Of a stretch of 64,000 nt of DNA, positions 41,301 through 49,890 are shown one piece after another. Position 1 is the stretch's first letter; each line of letters opens with the position of its first letter. The DNA is from Oscillospiraceae bacterium (GTDB taxonomy: Bacteria > Bacillota > Clostridia > Oscillospirales > Ruminococcaceae), in assembly GCA_014799395.1 (NCBI GenBank), contig JAAVID010000015.1, positions 25,202 through 89,201 on the forward strand. The letters run 5' to 3'. The notes beneath the pieces were generated by a model. That model was not told where the DNA came from and ran no database searches. It worked only from the letters and a program-made list of their open reading frames with translations. A program made the translations under genes and the position numbers.

Positions 41301-42388
41301 AGGTAAAGATCGGCGACATTCTTTATGCTAACCCCACAGGCTTGAAAGCAACTATCGGAAATAAGACTTTCTCCGGGTCATTCGAGAATTCCAAGTGGAT
41401 ATTCTCCGATGAGTGCATAATTACTTATCAGCTGAACGGCGGTACTATAACAGGCACCTTTGAAAATCCCAAGTCCTATCAGTACGGCGCTAAGGTCCAG
41501 TTCCCTACCCTCACCAGAAACGGCTACACATTCGGCGGCTGGTACGAGGATTCGTTGTTCGCGTTCCCCGTAAAGGATACCGCTAACGTAACCGCAACAG
41601 GCAACAGAACATACTACGCAAAGTGGACACAGAACCCCAATACAAACCAACCCGGAACAAATCAACCCGGCACCAACCAGCCCGGAACTAATCTGTCGGG
41701 AACAAACCAGCCCGGCAACAACGATAACGAACTCATCAATAAGGGCGTTATCGTTGGAACAAACGCTCCGAACGGAGTTATCGCTTCCACACTGTCCGAC
41801 CTTATCAGATACGTTCTGACAAACGCCGACATTGAGGCTCTTGAGAACAACAAGAAGATCGACATTTCCTTGGGTATCACAAACATCAACGGTTCCGCTC
41901 CGCAGGCTGACAGAGCCGTAATCGAGGAATTCCTCAGAACTCTGAACGATTACAGACTCGGCTATCTGCTCGACCTCAAGCTCTACAAGACCGTTGGCTC
42001 CGACCTGTACACCGTAAAGGAAACAAGCGGCGAGATCACGCTCAGCATTAACGTTCCCGAAACGCTCAAGGCTTCCGGAAGAACATTTGGTATCGTACGC
42101 GTTCACAACGGCGCTGCTACATTCCTCCCGGATACCGACAGCAATGCAGGCACTATCACGTTCAAGACGGATAAATTCTCGACCTACGCGATAGTATACA
42201 AGGACGGTCAAAGCGGAAGCAACAATCCCGGCACTCCTAACAATCCTAGCAATCCCAACGGCGGTTCCAACGCAAACACAAACCCCGACACCGGCAACCG
42301 CACCTCCCCCGTTATCGCGATCGCGCCCGTAGCTTCATCGCTCACCCTCGTAGCTACCGCTAAGCGCAAGAAAAAGGAAGAGCAGTAA
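38309..42388 (+). CDS. Large modular cell-wall-anchored surface protein (1359 aa)
   Basis: A signal peptide (1-36) leads to a D/E/G/N-rich spacer with eleven heptapeptide repeats (59-135) and a BspA-type leucine-rich repeat region (about 150-285; AFYGCTELESVELPGSL). Three similar modules of about 240 residues follow (about 300-1030), each a run of short beta strands (SGNVTIIGNG, TLTINNVTIDGNN) like a right-handed beta-helix. Then come an InlB-type repeat (about 1031-1105; GYTFGGWYED, YYAKWTQ), a PGTNQ linker and a stalk domain (about 1135-1310). It ends with NPDTG (1325-1329), a hydrophobic stretch and a KRKKKEEQ tail, a sortase signal with N in place of L. An adhesin is likely; the ligand is unknown. 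It is a single-gene unit. Confidence 0.88.
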   Translation: MKLHKRILSAVAAFLVLTSAVDLTQIAQLSVVAAADTVGDEATGENGTDGKDDENDEDNEDGGDGNEDGGDGNEDGGDGNEDGGDGNEDGGDGNEDGGDGNEDGGDGNEDGGDGNEDGGDGNEDGDDGNEDGDDGNQGNDNKSDITITFDGLKYLIPGGSSNATVKGLAAEFTKGELVIPSKVTNSDVTYTVTAIAANAFDGEDVNCEGITSVVIPKGITTIGRNAFYGCTELESVELPGSLTLIEYYAFRNCPIDTIKFNGTEKQWNDLIKDSDLGIQTSYNVNYSDDTDPDEPDPSETVDIDLQGGYYKPESAFTQNTNIILHGNITLSGTIRVESGNVTIIGNGHTITRHADFSSTMFLVDKGATLTINNVTIDGNNAKANSAAIYNKGTLYINNSVVKNNRNTAVRTLADDNEATNALFVGGIANDGTLELTNSAVYGNTADGNQSNVVAEYNNVNKATTIINSGIIVGEIDGVTRNNVNGATLRTDAEGEFTVTNGTHIVSCTNGDFIYANPTGLKAIVNGEEKNIDYDNNTWSFYVNEKKPADKLTWDANSVINALDIDNDTEITLNGNVSVNGVIHIKSGNVIINGGNKTISRNAGFLYTMFLVDKGASLTINDVTFDGNNKVNAYSAIIVNDGTLTANNCVFKNNNNTSAKTFTNALNVGGVANNGTLVLNNCAAFNNKSGDDEQSNVKSDNSNVTIYGGLIVGDIGSNFTTAESGTNRVSRGTIETNAKGTFSVTNGTKTVECKNGDVLYAYSTGLTAKTPKETKTITYENSKWKFTVADEAETIEWEAGTTKNGLTITKNTEIKIVPSENTYPSPTSVTLNGTITIKSGATVIISGDGFTIARGNSFKDTMFAIEKDATVVIKNVIFDGKNVEAQSAIIVNNGGLGVDNCVFTNNKNTAAKSNDVGGIANFGTLKFRNSSAYGNTANKDSQSNVKALNGSTTDIESGLIVGEIDAGGKATINNSMRKGTVNAVATDYFEVTNGTNTVKVKIGDILYANPTGLKATIGNKTFSGSFENSKWIFSDECIITYQLNGGTITGTFENPKSYQYGAKVQFPTLTRNGYTFGGWYEDSLFAFPVKDTANVTATGNRTYYAKWTQNPNTNQPGTNQPGTNQPGTNLSGTNQPGNNDNELINKGVIVGTNAPNGVIASTLSDLIRYVLTNADIEALENNKKIDISLGITNINGSAPQADRAVIEEFLRTLNDYRLGYLLDLKLYKTVGSDLYTVKETSGEITLSINVPETLKASGRTFGIVRVHNGAATFLPDTDSNAGTITFKTDKFSTYAIVYKDGQSGSNNPGTPNNPSNPNGGSNANTNPDTGNRTSPVIAIAPVASSLTLVATAKRKKKEEQ
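38483..38713 (+). repeat. Eleven 21-bp tandem repeats in the surface protein gene
   Basis: Eleven exact-frame units of 21 bp encode NEDGGDG nine times and NEDGDDG twice. Unit-to-unit identity is very high, with only synonymous or one-base changes, so the array is probably recent and prone to change in copy number. The peptide is acidic and flexible, serving as a wall-spanning spacer or calcium-binding stretch. Confidence 0.95.
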
Positions 42389-42403
42389 TCTTCTGATTTC
42401 CTA

Positions 42404-42452
42404 AATAAACAAAGCCATTGAAGCTGAAACAGTTTCAATGGCTTTTTGTTTA
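42404..42452. terminator. Terminator of the surface protein gene
   Basis: An 11-bp stem AAGCCATTGAA/TTCAATGGCTT (42412-42422 with 42434-42444) is followed by TTTTTGTTT. The rest of the gap to 42639 is AT-rich with the methylase promoter. Confidence 0.88.
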
Positions 42453-42563
42453 TCGTACACGAGGCGCGATTTATACAGTTTCACGCAAAACGGCGTTCGC
42501 GAATTGCTTTACGTATTAACGGTATATTCGTTCTTAATCGTTAGAAAAAACGCTATAAATCTA

Positions 42564-42592
42564 TTGACATCAAAGTAATAATGCGGTATAAT
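42564..42592 (+). promoter_or_regulatory. Promoter of the restriction-modification operon
   Basis: TTGACA (42564-42569), 17 nt, TATAAT (42587-42592). GGGGGAG then leads to the methylase ATG at 42640. No controller-protein box was noticed. Confidence 0.85.
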
Positions 42593-42639
42593 ATAGTAGA
42601 GTATAATATTTCATTTCTATTTAAGGGGGAGTTACTTGA

Positions 42640-43476
42640 ATGCCAAAAAATAAACTTGTTTCTCCCGTGCTTAAATGGGTTGGGGGTAAAAGGCAGTTAT
42701 TGCCTCTAATAAAGCCTATGTTACCTAAAAGAATTACATCATATTGTGAGCCCTTTGTTGGTGGCGGCGCTGTTTTATTCGAACTTCAACCTAAAAAAGC
42801 TATAATTAACGATATTAACAATGATCTAATTCTTGTGTACACCGCAATTAGAGATAATGTTGAAGCACTGATTGAATTACTTGAAACCTATCCAAATGAA
42901 GAAGGTTTTTATTATGAGCTTCGAAACATTGATCGCGATCAAGCAGGGTATGATAAGCTCAATGCTCTTGAAAAAGCTGCAAGGGTTATTTTCCTTAATA
43001 AAACCTGCTATAATGGATTATATCGTGTAAATAATGCTGGTGAATTTAATAGTCCTTTTGGTAAATATAAAAATCCAAATATTGTTAATGCCCCTGTTTT
43101 ACGTGCTGTGAGTGTTTATTTTAATTCCTCGGATATAACATTTAGTTCAATTGATTTTACAGTGGTGCTTGAACAGGTGCGCAAAGGAACTTTTGTGTAT
43201 CTTGACCCGCCATATGATCCGGTATCCGATACCTCCAGTTTTACCGGCTATTCCAGAGGCGGGTTTAGTCGAGAGCAACAGATTCAACTGCGAGAATGCT
43301 GTGATAAACTTAATGCTCGTGGTATAAAATTTATGCTATCTAATTCCGCAACAGATTTTATAAGAGAGCAATATGCTAACTATCATATAACAACAGTTCA
43401 GGCCAAAAGAGCAATTAACTCAGTCGCGAGTAAACGTGGAGATGTTGATGAGGTAATAATAACCAATTATGAGTGA
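42640..43476 (+). CDS. Dam/DpnM-like adenine-N6 DNA methyltransferase (D12 class)
   Basis: The 278-residue enzyme has the AdoMet motif YCEPFVGGGAVLFEL (about 35-49) and catalytic DPPY (about 188-191), in D12-class order with the KWVGGKRQLL start seen in DpnM and Dam. These usually methylate adenine in GATC, but the target is not certain here. The last eight bases overlap the next gene (ATGAGTGA), coupling methylase to nuclease. Both genes are clearly AT-rich against neighbours and use A/T-ending codons, suggesting acquisition by transfer. Confidence 0.9.
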   Translation: MPKNKLVSPVLKWVGGKRQLLPLIKPMLPKRITSYCEPFVGGGAVLFELQPKKAIINDINNDLILVYTAIRDNVEALIELLETYPNEEGFYYELRNIDRDQAGYDKLNALEKAARVIFLNKTCYNGLYRVNNAGEFNSPFGKYKNPNIVNAPVLRAVSVYFNSSDITFSSIDFTVVLEQVRKGTFVYLDPPYDPVSDTSSFTGYSRGGFSREQQIQLRECCDKLNARGIKFMLSNSATDFIREQYANYHITTVQAKRAINSVASKRGDVDEVIITNYE

Positions 43477-44764
43477 TATAGATAAACCTGAACACGAAAG
43501 CAGGAATAATACTGCTTGGCAGCTTTTATTTGAAAAATACGATATTCTTCATCACATAGAACAAGACGGTAGTTTTCAGATTTCTGCTACTCAAATTAAA
43601 GAATTTCGCGAACCTCGGTTAATGGCTAAATTCGATCACACCATTAATTTACCTAAACTATTTGTACAAAATAAACTATCCATACTCCCTGTTACTCGTG
43701 GAGATTATATAATTTCGCATTTTGATGCATACCATAAATTTGAGTCCATATCAAGCGATATAATAAGGGTCAGTTTACCGTATTACATCCAGAGCTTGAA
43801 TGTAGATTCTATTACAAGTGAAGCTGTTGCGTTGAATTGTGCCTATGTTTCAGGAATAATGGCTGATTTTTTAGAGGACGAACAACTTGTGCCGACAGTC
43901 AGTGGGCGAATGGGATCTGGCATTTTTGATTTTGAGATTAAAGATACAGAACATAATAGCAATATAGTCGTCAAAGTACATAATTCTCAAATAGAGATAG
44001 ATGCAGGATATGAAGGCTTACAGAAACTCGCATTAATTGAAGCAAAGCGTGATTTATCAGATGATTTCCTTGTAAGACAACTCTATTATCCGTTTAGGAC
44101 TTGGACTGAGCGTGTAAACAAAGCAGTTAAACCTATCTTTTTGGTATATTCAAACGGTATTTTTCACCTGTATGAATATCAATTTGCAAATCCAATGGAG
44201 TATAGCTCGATTATGCTTGTGAAGCAAAAAAATTATACAGTTGAGGAAGATATGACTATTACAACCGAGGAGATCAGCCAATTGCTTGATACTGTGCAGA
44301 TAGTAAAAGAACCCGATATAGCCTTTCCTCAAGCTGATAGCTTTAATAGAGTGATAAACCTGTGCGAATTATTGCTAGGACATCCTATGACAAGGGAAGA
44401 AATTACAATAAACTACGCGTTTAATGTAAGGCAAACCAATTATTACACCGATGCTGCTCGCTATCTTGGTCTGATTGATAAACAGCGAAACAATGACATT
44501 ACATTCACTCTAACTTCAAAGGGGAGAGACATTTTACGTTTAAGCTATAAACAAAGACAGTTAGCGTTTTGTGAAGCTGTATTATCACACAAGGTTTTTG
44601 CGGATAGTCTTAGATTGTGGTTTAAGCAAGGTGAAATTAACAATCAAGACATTGTTGCGACAATGAAACAGAATTATCTGTATAATGTTGAAAGTGAAAG
44701 CACATATATCCGTAGAGCTTCAACTATAAAGGGGTGGCTTGAATGGATTGTTGGATTATTATGA
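43469..44764 (+). CDS. Putative type II restriction endonuclease (PD-(D/E)XK plus winged helix)
   Basis: The 431-residue protein contains IEIDAGYEG...LIEAKRDLSDDFLVRQLYYPFRTW (about 175-215): an Asp and an E-x-K triad of the PD-(D/E)XK nuclease fold, with the RQLYYP segment found in a subset of restriction enzymes. The C-terminal part (about 295-431) looks like winged-helix DNA-binding domains. It overlaps the Dam-like methylase by 8 bp and is equally AT-rich. Pairing with the methylase strongly implies a restriction role; the recognition site is inferred to match the methylase but is untested. Confidence 0.82.
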   Translation: MSDIDKPEHESRNNTAWQLLFEKYDILHHIEQDGSFQISATQIKEFREPRLMAKFDHTINLPKLFVQNKLSILPVTRGDYIISHFDAYHKFESISSDIIRVSLPYYIQSLNVDSITSEAVALNCAYVSGIMADFLEDEQLVPTVSGRMGSGIFDFEIKDTEHNSNIVVKVHNSQIEIDAGYEGLQKLALIEAKRDLSDDFLVRQLYYPFRTWTERVNKAVKPIFLVYSNGIFHLYEYQFANPMEYSSIMLVKQKNYTVEEDMTITTEEISQLLDTVQIVKEPDIAFPQADSFNRVINLCELLLGHPMTREEITINYAFNVRQTNYYTDAARYLGLIDKQRNNDITFTLTSKGRDILRLSYKQRQLAFCEAVLSHKVFADSLRLWFKQGEINNQDIVATMKQNYLYNVESESTYIRRASTIKGWLEWIVGLL

Positions 44765-44947
44765 AACAATAACAATAGCCTATTGGCACAATTGCTTTCT
44801 GATCCAAACAACTCTAAGCCAGTATTGGGGAGCATTGTGCAAAAATCCGATTTGCAGAAAATTTAATCCACAAATCGAATTATATGGTGCAATTTTATTT
44901 GTTTTTTCGTCAAAATTACAGAATTTTTCACGATTTTCGGTTTTAGA

Positions 44948-44993
44948 CAAAAAAATAACGCGGAACACCGAAATGTTCCGCGTATCGTTTTTA
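44948..44993 (+). terminator. Terminator after the restriction-modification genes
   Basis: A 10-bp stem ACGCGGAACA/TGTTCCGCGT (44958-44967 with 44974-44983) is followed by ATCGTTTTT. The 44765-44947 stretch before it is AT-rich and shows no convincing gene. Confidence 0.75.
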
Positions 44994-45059
44994 GGCTCAA
45001 AACCAAATTGTCACGGCAAATCCGCCGAGGAAGTAAAAGGGTTTTGAATAATATTTTAG

Positions 45060-45135
45060 TGGTGGAGATAAGGGGATTCGAACCCCTGACCTCTTACATG
45101 CGAAGCAAGCGCTCTCCCAACTGAGCTATACCCCC
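45060..45135 (-). tRNA. tRNA-Ala (anticodon CGC)
   Basis: The gene folds as a complete cloverleaf with encoded CCA. Acceptor GGGGGTA pairs with TATCTCC and includes the G3-U70 pair that marks alanine tRNA. The anticodon loop TTCGCAT gives CGC, reading GCG. The T-arm GGGGTTCGAATCCCC is exact. It has its own promoter and lies between the restriction-modification island and the ribosomal operon; tRNA 3' ends are common landing sites for mobile DNA, which may explain the nearby island. Confidence 0.95.
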
Positions 45136-45154
45136 ATATACTTTTAACGTAACA

Positions 45155-45183
45155 ATTATACCACATTTAGCACGATTTGTCAA
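45155..45183 (-). promoter_or_regulatory. Promoter of tRNA-Ala
   Basis: On the minus strand TTGACA (45183-45178), 17 nt, TATAAT (45160-45155). Confidence 0.88.
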
Positions 45184-45189
45184 GGGGTT

Positions 45190-45225
45190 TTTAAATAAAA
45201 ATCCCTCCCGTTTGGGAGGGATAAA
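45190..45225 (-). terminator. Terminator of the S10-spc-alpha operon after rplQ
   Basis: An 8-bp stem TCCCTCCC/GGGAGGGA (45221-45214 with 45209-45202 on the minus strand) is followed by a T-rich run and closes the ribosomal protein cluster. Confidence 0.85.
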
Positions 45226-45234
45226 TTATTGAGG

Positions 45235-45585
45235 TCAGTCGCGGATGAGCTCAATTATCGCCATTTCCGCAGCGTCGCCGCGGCGCGGACCGAGCTTGTA
45301 AATTCTGGTGTAACCGCTGTTGCGGGAAGCGTACTTGCCCTCTGCGGTATCGTCAAACAGCTTCTTGGCAACGTCCTCCTTGGTGATGTACGAGAACACC
45401 TGACGCTTTGTGTGAAGCGTGTTTACCTTGCTTAAGGTGATCATTTTTTCCGCCTCCGCGCGAACTTCCTTAGCGCGGGTCACGGTAGTTTCGATCTTTC
45501 CGTTTTCAAACAGAAAAGTAACCATGCCTCTGAGCATTGCTTTTCTGTGGTCGCTGGCTCTACCCAGCTTTCTTGAACCTGGCAT
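45235..45585 (-). CDS. rplQ: Ribosomal protein L17
   Basis: The 116-residue 50S protein starts [20 protein letters not shown], the conserved L17 N-terminus, and keeps [18 protein letters not shown]. It is the last gene of the alpha part of the cluster, after rpoA, as in most bacteria. AAAGGAGAAA precedes the ATG. No oddities beyond a standard length for Firmicutes. Confidence 0.98.
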   Translation of the reverse strand: MPGSRKLGRASDHRKAMLRGMVTFLFENGKIETTVTRAKEVRAEAEKMITLSKVNTLHTKRQVFSYITKEDVAKKLFDDTAEGKYASRNSGYTRIYKLGPRRGDAAEMAIIELIRD

Positions 45586-45654
45586 TTTATTTTCTCCTTT
45601 CGGTAGGATTTATCTTACATTGCGCAGTTTGTCGTACTGACAAACCGGCGCCAA

Positions 45655-46614
45655 TCAATTGTTTTCCTCGGAGCTCATAAGATCGCAGCCGAGCGATTGG
45701 AGCTTAGCCTTGACCTCGTCAAAGGACTTCTTACCGAGGTTTCTCACCTTCATCATATCCTCAGGCGACTTGTTTACGAGATCCTCGACGGTGTTTATGC
45801 CCGCTCTCTTCAAGCAGTTGAACGAACGCACCGACAATTCGAGCTCCTCGATAGTCATCTCGAGAACCTTGTCCTTGCGGCTTTCTTCCTTTGTTTCCAT
45901 AAGCTCCTGCGGATTTGTCTCGTCGGAGAGCTCCGCAAAAAGCTGAAGTCTTTCAATGAGGATCTTCGCCGCATAGGAAACAGCTTCCTTAGCGGAGATA
46001 GTACCGTCTGTCCATATTTCAATGATGAGCTTTTCGTAGTCTGTCCTCTGACCCACACGCGTATTTTCAACGGTGTAGTTGCACTTCAGAACGGGGGTAT
46101 AAATGCTGTCGATCGGGATAACGCCGATTACGGGCTGAAGCTGAGATTTGTTCTGCTCCGCCGCGACGTAGCCTCTGCCTCTGTCGAGCGTGATGTCCAT
46201 ATACAGCTTAGCGCCTGCGCCGAGCGTCGCGATGTGCATACCCGGATCGAGTATCTCGACCTCGGAATCGGTCTTGATGTCGCCCGCGGTAACCTCGCAT
46301 TCGCCCTCCGCTTCGATGTAAATGGTCTTGGGAGCTTCGCCGTACATCTTCGCTCTCAGTCCCTTGATATTGAGAATTATTTCGGTAACGTCTTCTTTAA
46401 CACCGGGAATGGTGGAAAACTCGTGCTGAACGCCGTCAATTTTAACGGACGTTGCAGCAACTCCCGGTAATGAGGAGAGTAACACACGTCTCAGGCTGTT
46501 GCCCAAGGTGTTTCCATATCCGCTCTGGAGAGGCTCCAGAACGAACATTCCATAAGTTCCGTCCGACCTCAGCTTTGAGGTCTCTATGTTGAGCTTTTCA
46601 ATTTTTTCAAGCAT
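45655..46614 (-). CDS. rpoA: RNA polymerase alpha subunit
   Basis: The 319-residue subunit assembles the polymerase core. The N-terminal dimerisation domain includes [23 protein letters not shown]; the C-terminal domain (about 245-310; [34 protein letters not shown]) contacts upstream DNA and activators. Both domains are complete. It lies between rpsD and rplQ. A 285-bp gap (46615-46899) separates it from rpsD, longer than usual, with no gene or clear promoter seen. Confidence 0.98.
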   Translation of the reverse strand: MLEKIEKLNIETSKLRSDGTYGMFVLEPLQSGYGNTLGNSLRRVLLSSLPGVAATSVKIDGVQHEFSTIPGVKEDVTEIILNIKGLRAKMYGEAPKTIYIEAEGECEVTAGDIKTDSEVEILDPGMHIATLGAGAKLYMDITLDRGRGYVAAEQNKSQLQPVIGVIPIDSIYTPVLKCNYTVENTRVGQRTDYEKLIIEIWTDGTISAKEAVSYAAKILIERLQLFAELSDETNPQELMETKEESRKDKVLEMTIEELELSVRSFNCLKRAGINTVEDLVNKSPEDMMKVRNLGKKSFDEVKAKLQSLGCDLMSSEENN

Positions 46615-46899
46615 TTGGTAACCCTCCCACCAGCTTTTCCGTCGGCAGTTAAAAACTGCCCTTAGTTAATTATCCTGTGCATTGACCCGCGCCTGCGCGC
46701 AAGTCCGCCGTATCCACTGTTAATTTTAAATCACACCCCGCGCCTTATACAATAAAGTATTGACGCAAATCACGCGGCGCAAACACCGCGCCGTGCGTGA
46801 ATTAAAAATAACTGCACTAAATATCTGTATGCATCACAGCGCGTCCATATTACTCCAAAGCCGACAGACCCCGAAGCAATATAAAGCGTCCGCCTGCTA

Positions 46900-47505
46900 T
46901 TATTTAGAATACAGCTCGATAATTAAGTGCTCTGCGATCTCAAAGTCGAGATCCTCGCGCTGGAAAGAACGTGTTACCTTAGCCGCCTGCTTTTCCTTGT
47001 CAACGTCGAGCCACATAGGAGTAAGTCTGCCGCCCGCAATTTCTGCGATCTGCTCAAACTTCTTGCTCTTCTTGCTCTTCTCGCGCAGGGAAATAGTATC
47101 GCCTACCTTAACTCTGTAAGAGGGAATATCAACTCTCTTGCCGTTCACACAGAAATGACCGTGAGTTACAAGCTGACGAGCCTCGCGGCGTGTCGTAGCC
47201 ATACCCATTCTGAAAACGATGTTGTCAAGTCTGCTCTCAAGAAGTCTTATCAGGTTCTCACCTGCTATACCCTCTTCCTTTGTAGCCAGCTCATAGTAGT
47301 GATAGAACTGCTTTTCAAGAACGCCGTAAACGAACTTCAGCTTCTGCTTCTCCTTGAGCTGCTGTCCATATTCGGAAACCTTCTTGCGGCGGGCGCCGTC
47401 CTTCTGGAATCTCTTGGACTTCTTGTTCTCGGAATAGCCCAGTACAGCGGGGCTGATGTCAAGACTTCTGCACTTTTTCAAAATCGGGTCGCGATTTACT
47501 GCCAT
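46900..47505 (-). CDS. rpsD: Ribosomal protein S4
   Basis: The 201-residue primary 16S rRNA-binding protein contains the S4 RNA-binding motif (about 90-150; LESRLDNIVFRMGMATTRREARQLV). S4 also represses its operon in several bacteria. The N-terminus MAVNRDPILKKCRSLDISP lacks the CxxC zinc knuckle found in some species. It follows rpsK after 115 nt. Confidence 0.98.
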   Translation of the reverse strand: MAVNRDPILKKCRSLDISPAVLGYSENKKSKRFQKDGARRKKVSEYGQQLKEKQKLKFVYGVLEKQFYHYYELATKEEGIAGENLIRLLESRLDNIVFRMGMATTRREARQLVTHGHFCVNGKRVDIPSYRVKVGDTISLREKSKKSKKFEQIAEIAGGRLTPMWLDVDKEKQAAKVTRSFQREDLDFEIAEHLIIELYSK

Positions 47506-47620
47506 AATATAAAATCCTCCGTTAATCTAATTACATATCGGCTAAACAGCCGACGCCGAGCAAACGTCGCGCTCGGTTTTTATGCTGTTGTTTTTACCAT
47601 TATAGACCTCGTATCCGTCA

Positions 47621-48016
47621 TCAGACGCGTCTTCTCTTGGGGGGACGGCATCCGTTGTGAGGGATAGGAGTTACGTCCTTGATGAGCTTGACCTCGAGAC
47701 CTGCCGCCTGAAGCGCGCGGATAGCCGCCTCACGACCCTGACCGGGACCCTTTACGAAAACCTCAACGGTCTTAAGTCCGTGCTCCATAGCAGCCTTAGC
47801 CGCAACATCGGCAGCGGTCTGCGCTGCGAAAGGAGTAGACTTTCTCGAACCGCGGAAGCCCAATCCGCCTGCGGAAGCCCATGAAAGAGCATTTCCCTGA
47901 AGGTCGGTGATAGTCACGATAGTGTTATTAAAAGACGACTGAATGTGAGCCGCACCGTTTTCGATGTTCTTGCGCTCGCGGCGTCTGCGGATAACCTGTT
48001 TTTTAGCCTGTGCCAT
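47621..48016 (-). CDS. rpsK: Ribosomal protein S11
   Basis: The 131-residue 30S platform protein shows [15 protein letters not shown] and the C-terminal [12 protein letters not shown], both diagnostic. It lies between rpsM and rpsD in the standard alpha order. Some Firmicutes S11 carry isoaspartate at the conserved N-G; the N-G pair is present here. Confidence 0.98.
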   Translation of the reverse strand: MAQAKKQVIRRRRERKNIENGAAHIQSSFNNTIVTITDLQGNALSWASAGGLGFRGSRKSTPFAAQTAADVAAKAAMEHGLKTVEVFVKGPGQGREAAIRALQAAGLEVKLIKDVTPIPHNGCRPPKRRRV

Positions 48017-48035
48017 TTATTTACCGCCTTTCCTA

Positions 48036-48407
48036 TTACTTCTTCTTGTTAGCAATTGTCTTCTTCGGACCCTTGCGTGTTCTGGCGTTGGTCTTAGTGC
48101 GCTGACCGCGAACGGGCAGACCCTTGCGGTGACGCTGACCGCGGTAGCAGTTGATCTCAACCAGACGCTTGATGTTAAGCGCAACCATTCTTCTCAGGTC
48201 GCCCTCTACAACGTAGCCGTCCTTGTCGATGACCTCACGGATCTTAGCCTCTTCATCATCGGACAGATCCTTAACGCGGGTATCGGGATTAACACCCGCC
48301 TTTGCCAGAATATCGTTAGCGGACTTTCTGCCAATACCGTATACATAGGTCAAACCTATTTCTACGCGCTTTTCCTTAGGCAGATCCACACCGGCAATTC
48401 TTGCCAT
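48036..48407 (-). CDS. rpsM: Ribosomal protein S13
   Basis: The 123-residue 30S head protein begins [26 protein letters not shown] and ends with the basic [20 protein letters not shown] tail that contacts tRNA. It is the first gene of the alpha part, following rpmJ. Confidence 0.98.
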   Translation of the reverse strand: MARIAGVDLPKEKRVEIGLTYVYGIGRKSANDILAKAGVNPDTRVKDLSDDEEAKIREVIDKDGYVVEGDLRRMVALNIKRLVEINCYRGQRHRKGLPVRGQRTKTNARTRKGPKKTIANKKK

Positions 48408-48432
48408 AGCATTTCCTCCTTAAAAATAGGGA

Positions 48433-48546
48433 TTAACCCTGTCTCTGTTTGTGCTTGGGTTCAACACAAATAACCATAACTTTGCCCTTGCGCTTGATAA
48501 CCTTGCACTTATCGCACATGGGCTTTACCGAAGGTCTAACTTTCAT
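48433..48546 (-). CDS. rpmJ: Ribosomal protein L36
   Basis: A 37-codon gene read directly from sequence. The product [20 protein letters not shown] is followed by a tail with [13 protein letters not shown]. CxxC, a third Cys and a His form the zinc ribbon (C+ type). GGAGGG precedes the ATG, and it lies between infA and rpsM as expected. Confidence 0.97.
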   Translation of the reverse strand: MKVRPSVKPMCDKCKVIKRKGKVMVICVEPKHKQRQG

Positions 48547-48634
48547 CGTAATACCCTCCTTAAAGGTTCACTGTTTGCGGCAGCGTCACTGGTGTGATGC
48601 GGTCACTTGTGATAGGCTCACGAAAGCGATCCGT

Positions 48635-48853
48635 TCACTTGGCACGCCATGTGATTCTGCCTTTAGTAAGGTCGTAGGGAGACATCTCAACGGTGACTTT
48701 ATCGCCCGGCAGGATACGGATATAATTCATCCTCAGCTTGCCGCTGATGTGCGCTAAGATCTGATGACCGTTCGACAACTCCACCTTGAACTGAGCGTTC
48801 GGGAGCGCCTCAAGAATTGTTCCTTCTACTTCCAATACGTCTTCTTTAGACAA
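48635..48853 (-). CDS. infA: Translation initiation factor IF-1
   Basis: The OB-fold factor blocks the ribosomal A site during initiation. I chose the TTG at 48853: AGGAGAG lies 9 nt upstream and the product is then 72 residues starting [11 protein letters not shown], the exact family length. A GTG three codons earlier lies within 2 nt of the ribosome site and is unlikely. [16 protein letters not shown] is conserved. Confidence 0.97.
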   Translation of the reverse strand: MSKEDVLEVEGTILEALPNAQFKVELSNGHQILAHISGKLRMNYIRILPGDKVTVEMSPYDLTKGRITWRAK

Positions 48854-48854
48854 G

Positions 48855-49115
48855 CTATTCACTCTCCTGTAACGTGCATTCGGGGCTCAACGCTCTGAGC
48901 GTCTGCCGCAGCCTTTTGTCCGTCATTCCCTCAAGCTCGATAAAAGCCGAGGTCGCGCGGACGTGCTTAATATTCTTCTTTTTCGGGGAAGCGAGCTTGC
49001 GCTCTTTTCCGTCGGCGACGAAAACAAATCCGCCGTCAGCTCCTGTCACGACCATACGTCTGCCGCCGTCGTGCCCCGCGGAGCTTATGACCACTCTTCC
49101 GACTTTAATATCCAT
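48855..49115 (-). CDS. KOW-domain RNA-binding protein (L14e-like)
   Basis: The 86-residue protein begins [19 protein letters not shown], a KOW motif with the plan of archaeal/eukaryotic L14e. Many Clostridia carry this small gene between map and infA; its role is not established but ribosome or RNA association is likely. The ATG overlaps the map stop by one base (TGATG). A long frame in another register here is a shadow. Confidence 0.85.
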   Translation of the reverse strand: MDIKVGRVVISSAGHDGGRRMVVTGADGGFVFVADGKERKLASPKKKNIKHVRATSAFIELEGMTDKRLRQTLRALSPECTLQESE

Positions 49116-49870
49116 CAGTGGCTCTCCAGTGTCAAGATCACGGGTTCGCCGTTCGTAATGGCGATAGTGTGCTCGAAGTGGCATGAAAGACTTCCGTCGG
49201 TAGTAACTACCGTCCACTTGTCGCTCAATATCCTTACCCGCCGCGAGTGGGAATTGACCATCGGCTCGATAGCGATCGTCATACCCGGCATAAGCCGCGG
49301 ACCATGTCCCGCCTTGCCCTCGTTCGGAACCTCGGGATCCTCGTGCATATCGCGTCCGATACCGTGTCCGATAAACTTCTCGGCGCACGCATATCCCCCG
49401 CTTTCAACGTGAGCCTGAATAGCGTGGGAAATGTCGCCTATACGGTTGCCCGCAACAGCCTGCTCAATGCCCTTGTACAAAGCCTCTTCGGTGAATTTCA
49501 TCAGCCGTTCCGCTTCCTCGGACACCTTGCCGACTTTAAAAGTCTTGGTATTGTCGCCCATAAAGCCGTTAAGCTCCGCCACGATGTCGCAGGAGACAAT
49601 GTCGCCCTCCTTAAGAATTTTCCTTTTGGAAGGGATACTGTGTATAAGCTCCTCGTTTACCGAGTAGCAGTTGTGCCCCGGAAAGCCCTCAAAGCCCTTG
49701 CAGGGAGAATGTCCGCCCTTGGAACGCACGAAGTCGTCGACTATCTTGTCGAGCTCCCACGTCGAAATTCCCGGAACGGCGTGCTTCCCCGCAAGCGCGA
49801 GAGCCTGTGCCGCAAGCTCGCCTGCTTTCATCATAGCTTTAAGCTCGGTTGGATTTTTGATCTGTATCAT
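49115..49870 (-). CDS. map: Methionine aminopeptidase, type I
   Basis: The 251-residue metallopeptidase removes the initiator Met. Metal ligands are visible in order: D of SCDIVAELNGFMGD (two Asp), H of GHGIGRDMHEDP, E of IAIEPMV, and a final E/H region (SCHFEHTIAI). It lies between adk and the KOW gene in the spc region; this adk-map order is common in Gram-positives. Confidence 0.97.
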   Translation of the reverse strand: MIQIKNPTELKAMMKAGELAAQALALAGKHAVPGISTWELDKIVDDFVRSKGGHSPCKGFEGFPGHNCYSVNEELIHSIPSKRKILKEGDIVSCDIVAELNGFMGDNTKTFKVGKVSEEAERLMKFTEEALYKGIEQAVAGNRIGDISHAIQAHVESGGYACAEKFIGHGIGRDMHEDPEVPNEGKAGHGPRLMPGMTIAIEPMVNSHSRRVRILSDKWTVVTTDGSLSCHFEHTIAITNGEPVILTLESH

Positions 49871-49890
49871 TTTGTACGCTTTCTGAAAGC

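Noticed and set aside
44739-45047. A 102-codon plus-strand frame after the restriction enzyme gene
   Set aside because: It lacks a ribosome site, spans the terminator hairpin and overlaps AT-rich non-coding DNA.
49116-49388. A longer N-terminus for the KOW protein
   Set aside because: The upstream part of that frame lies inside map in another register. The true start overlaps the map stop by one base.
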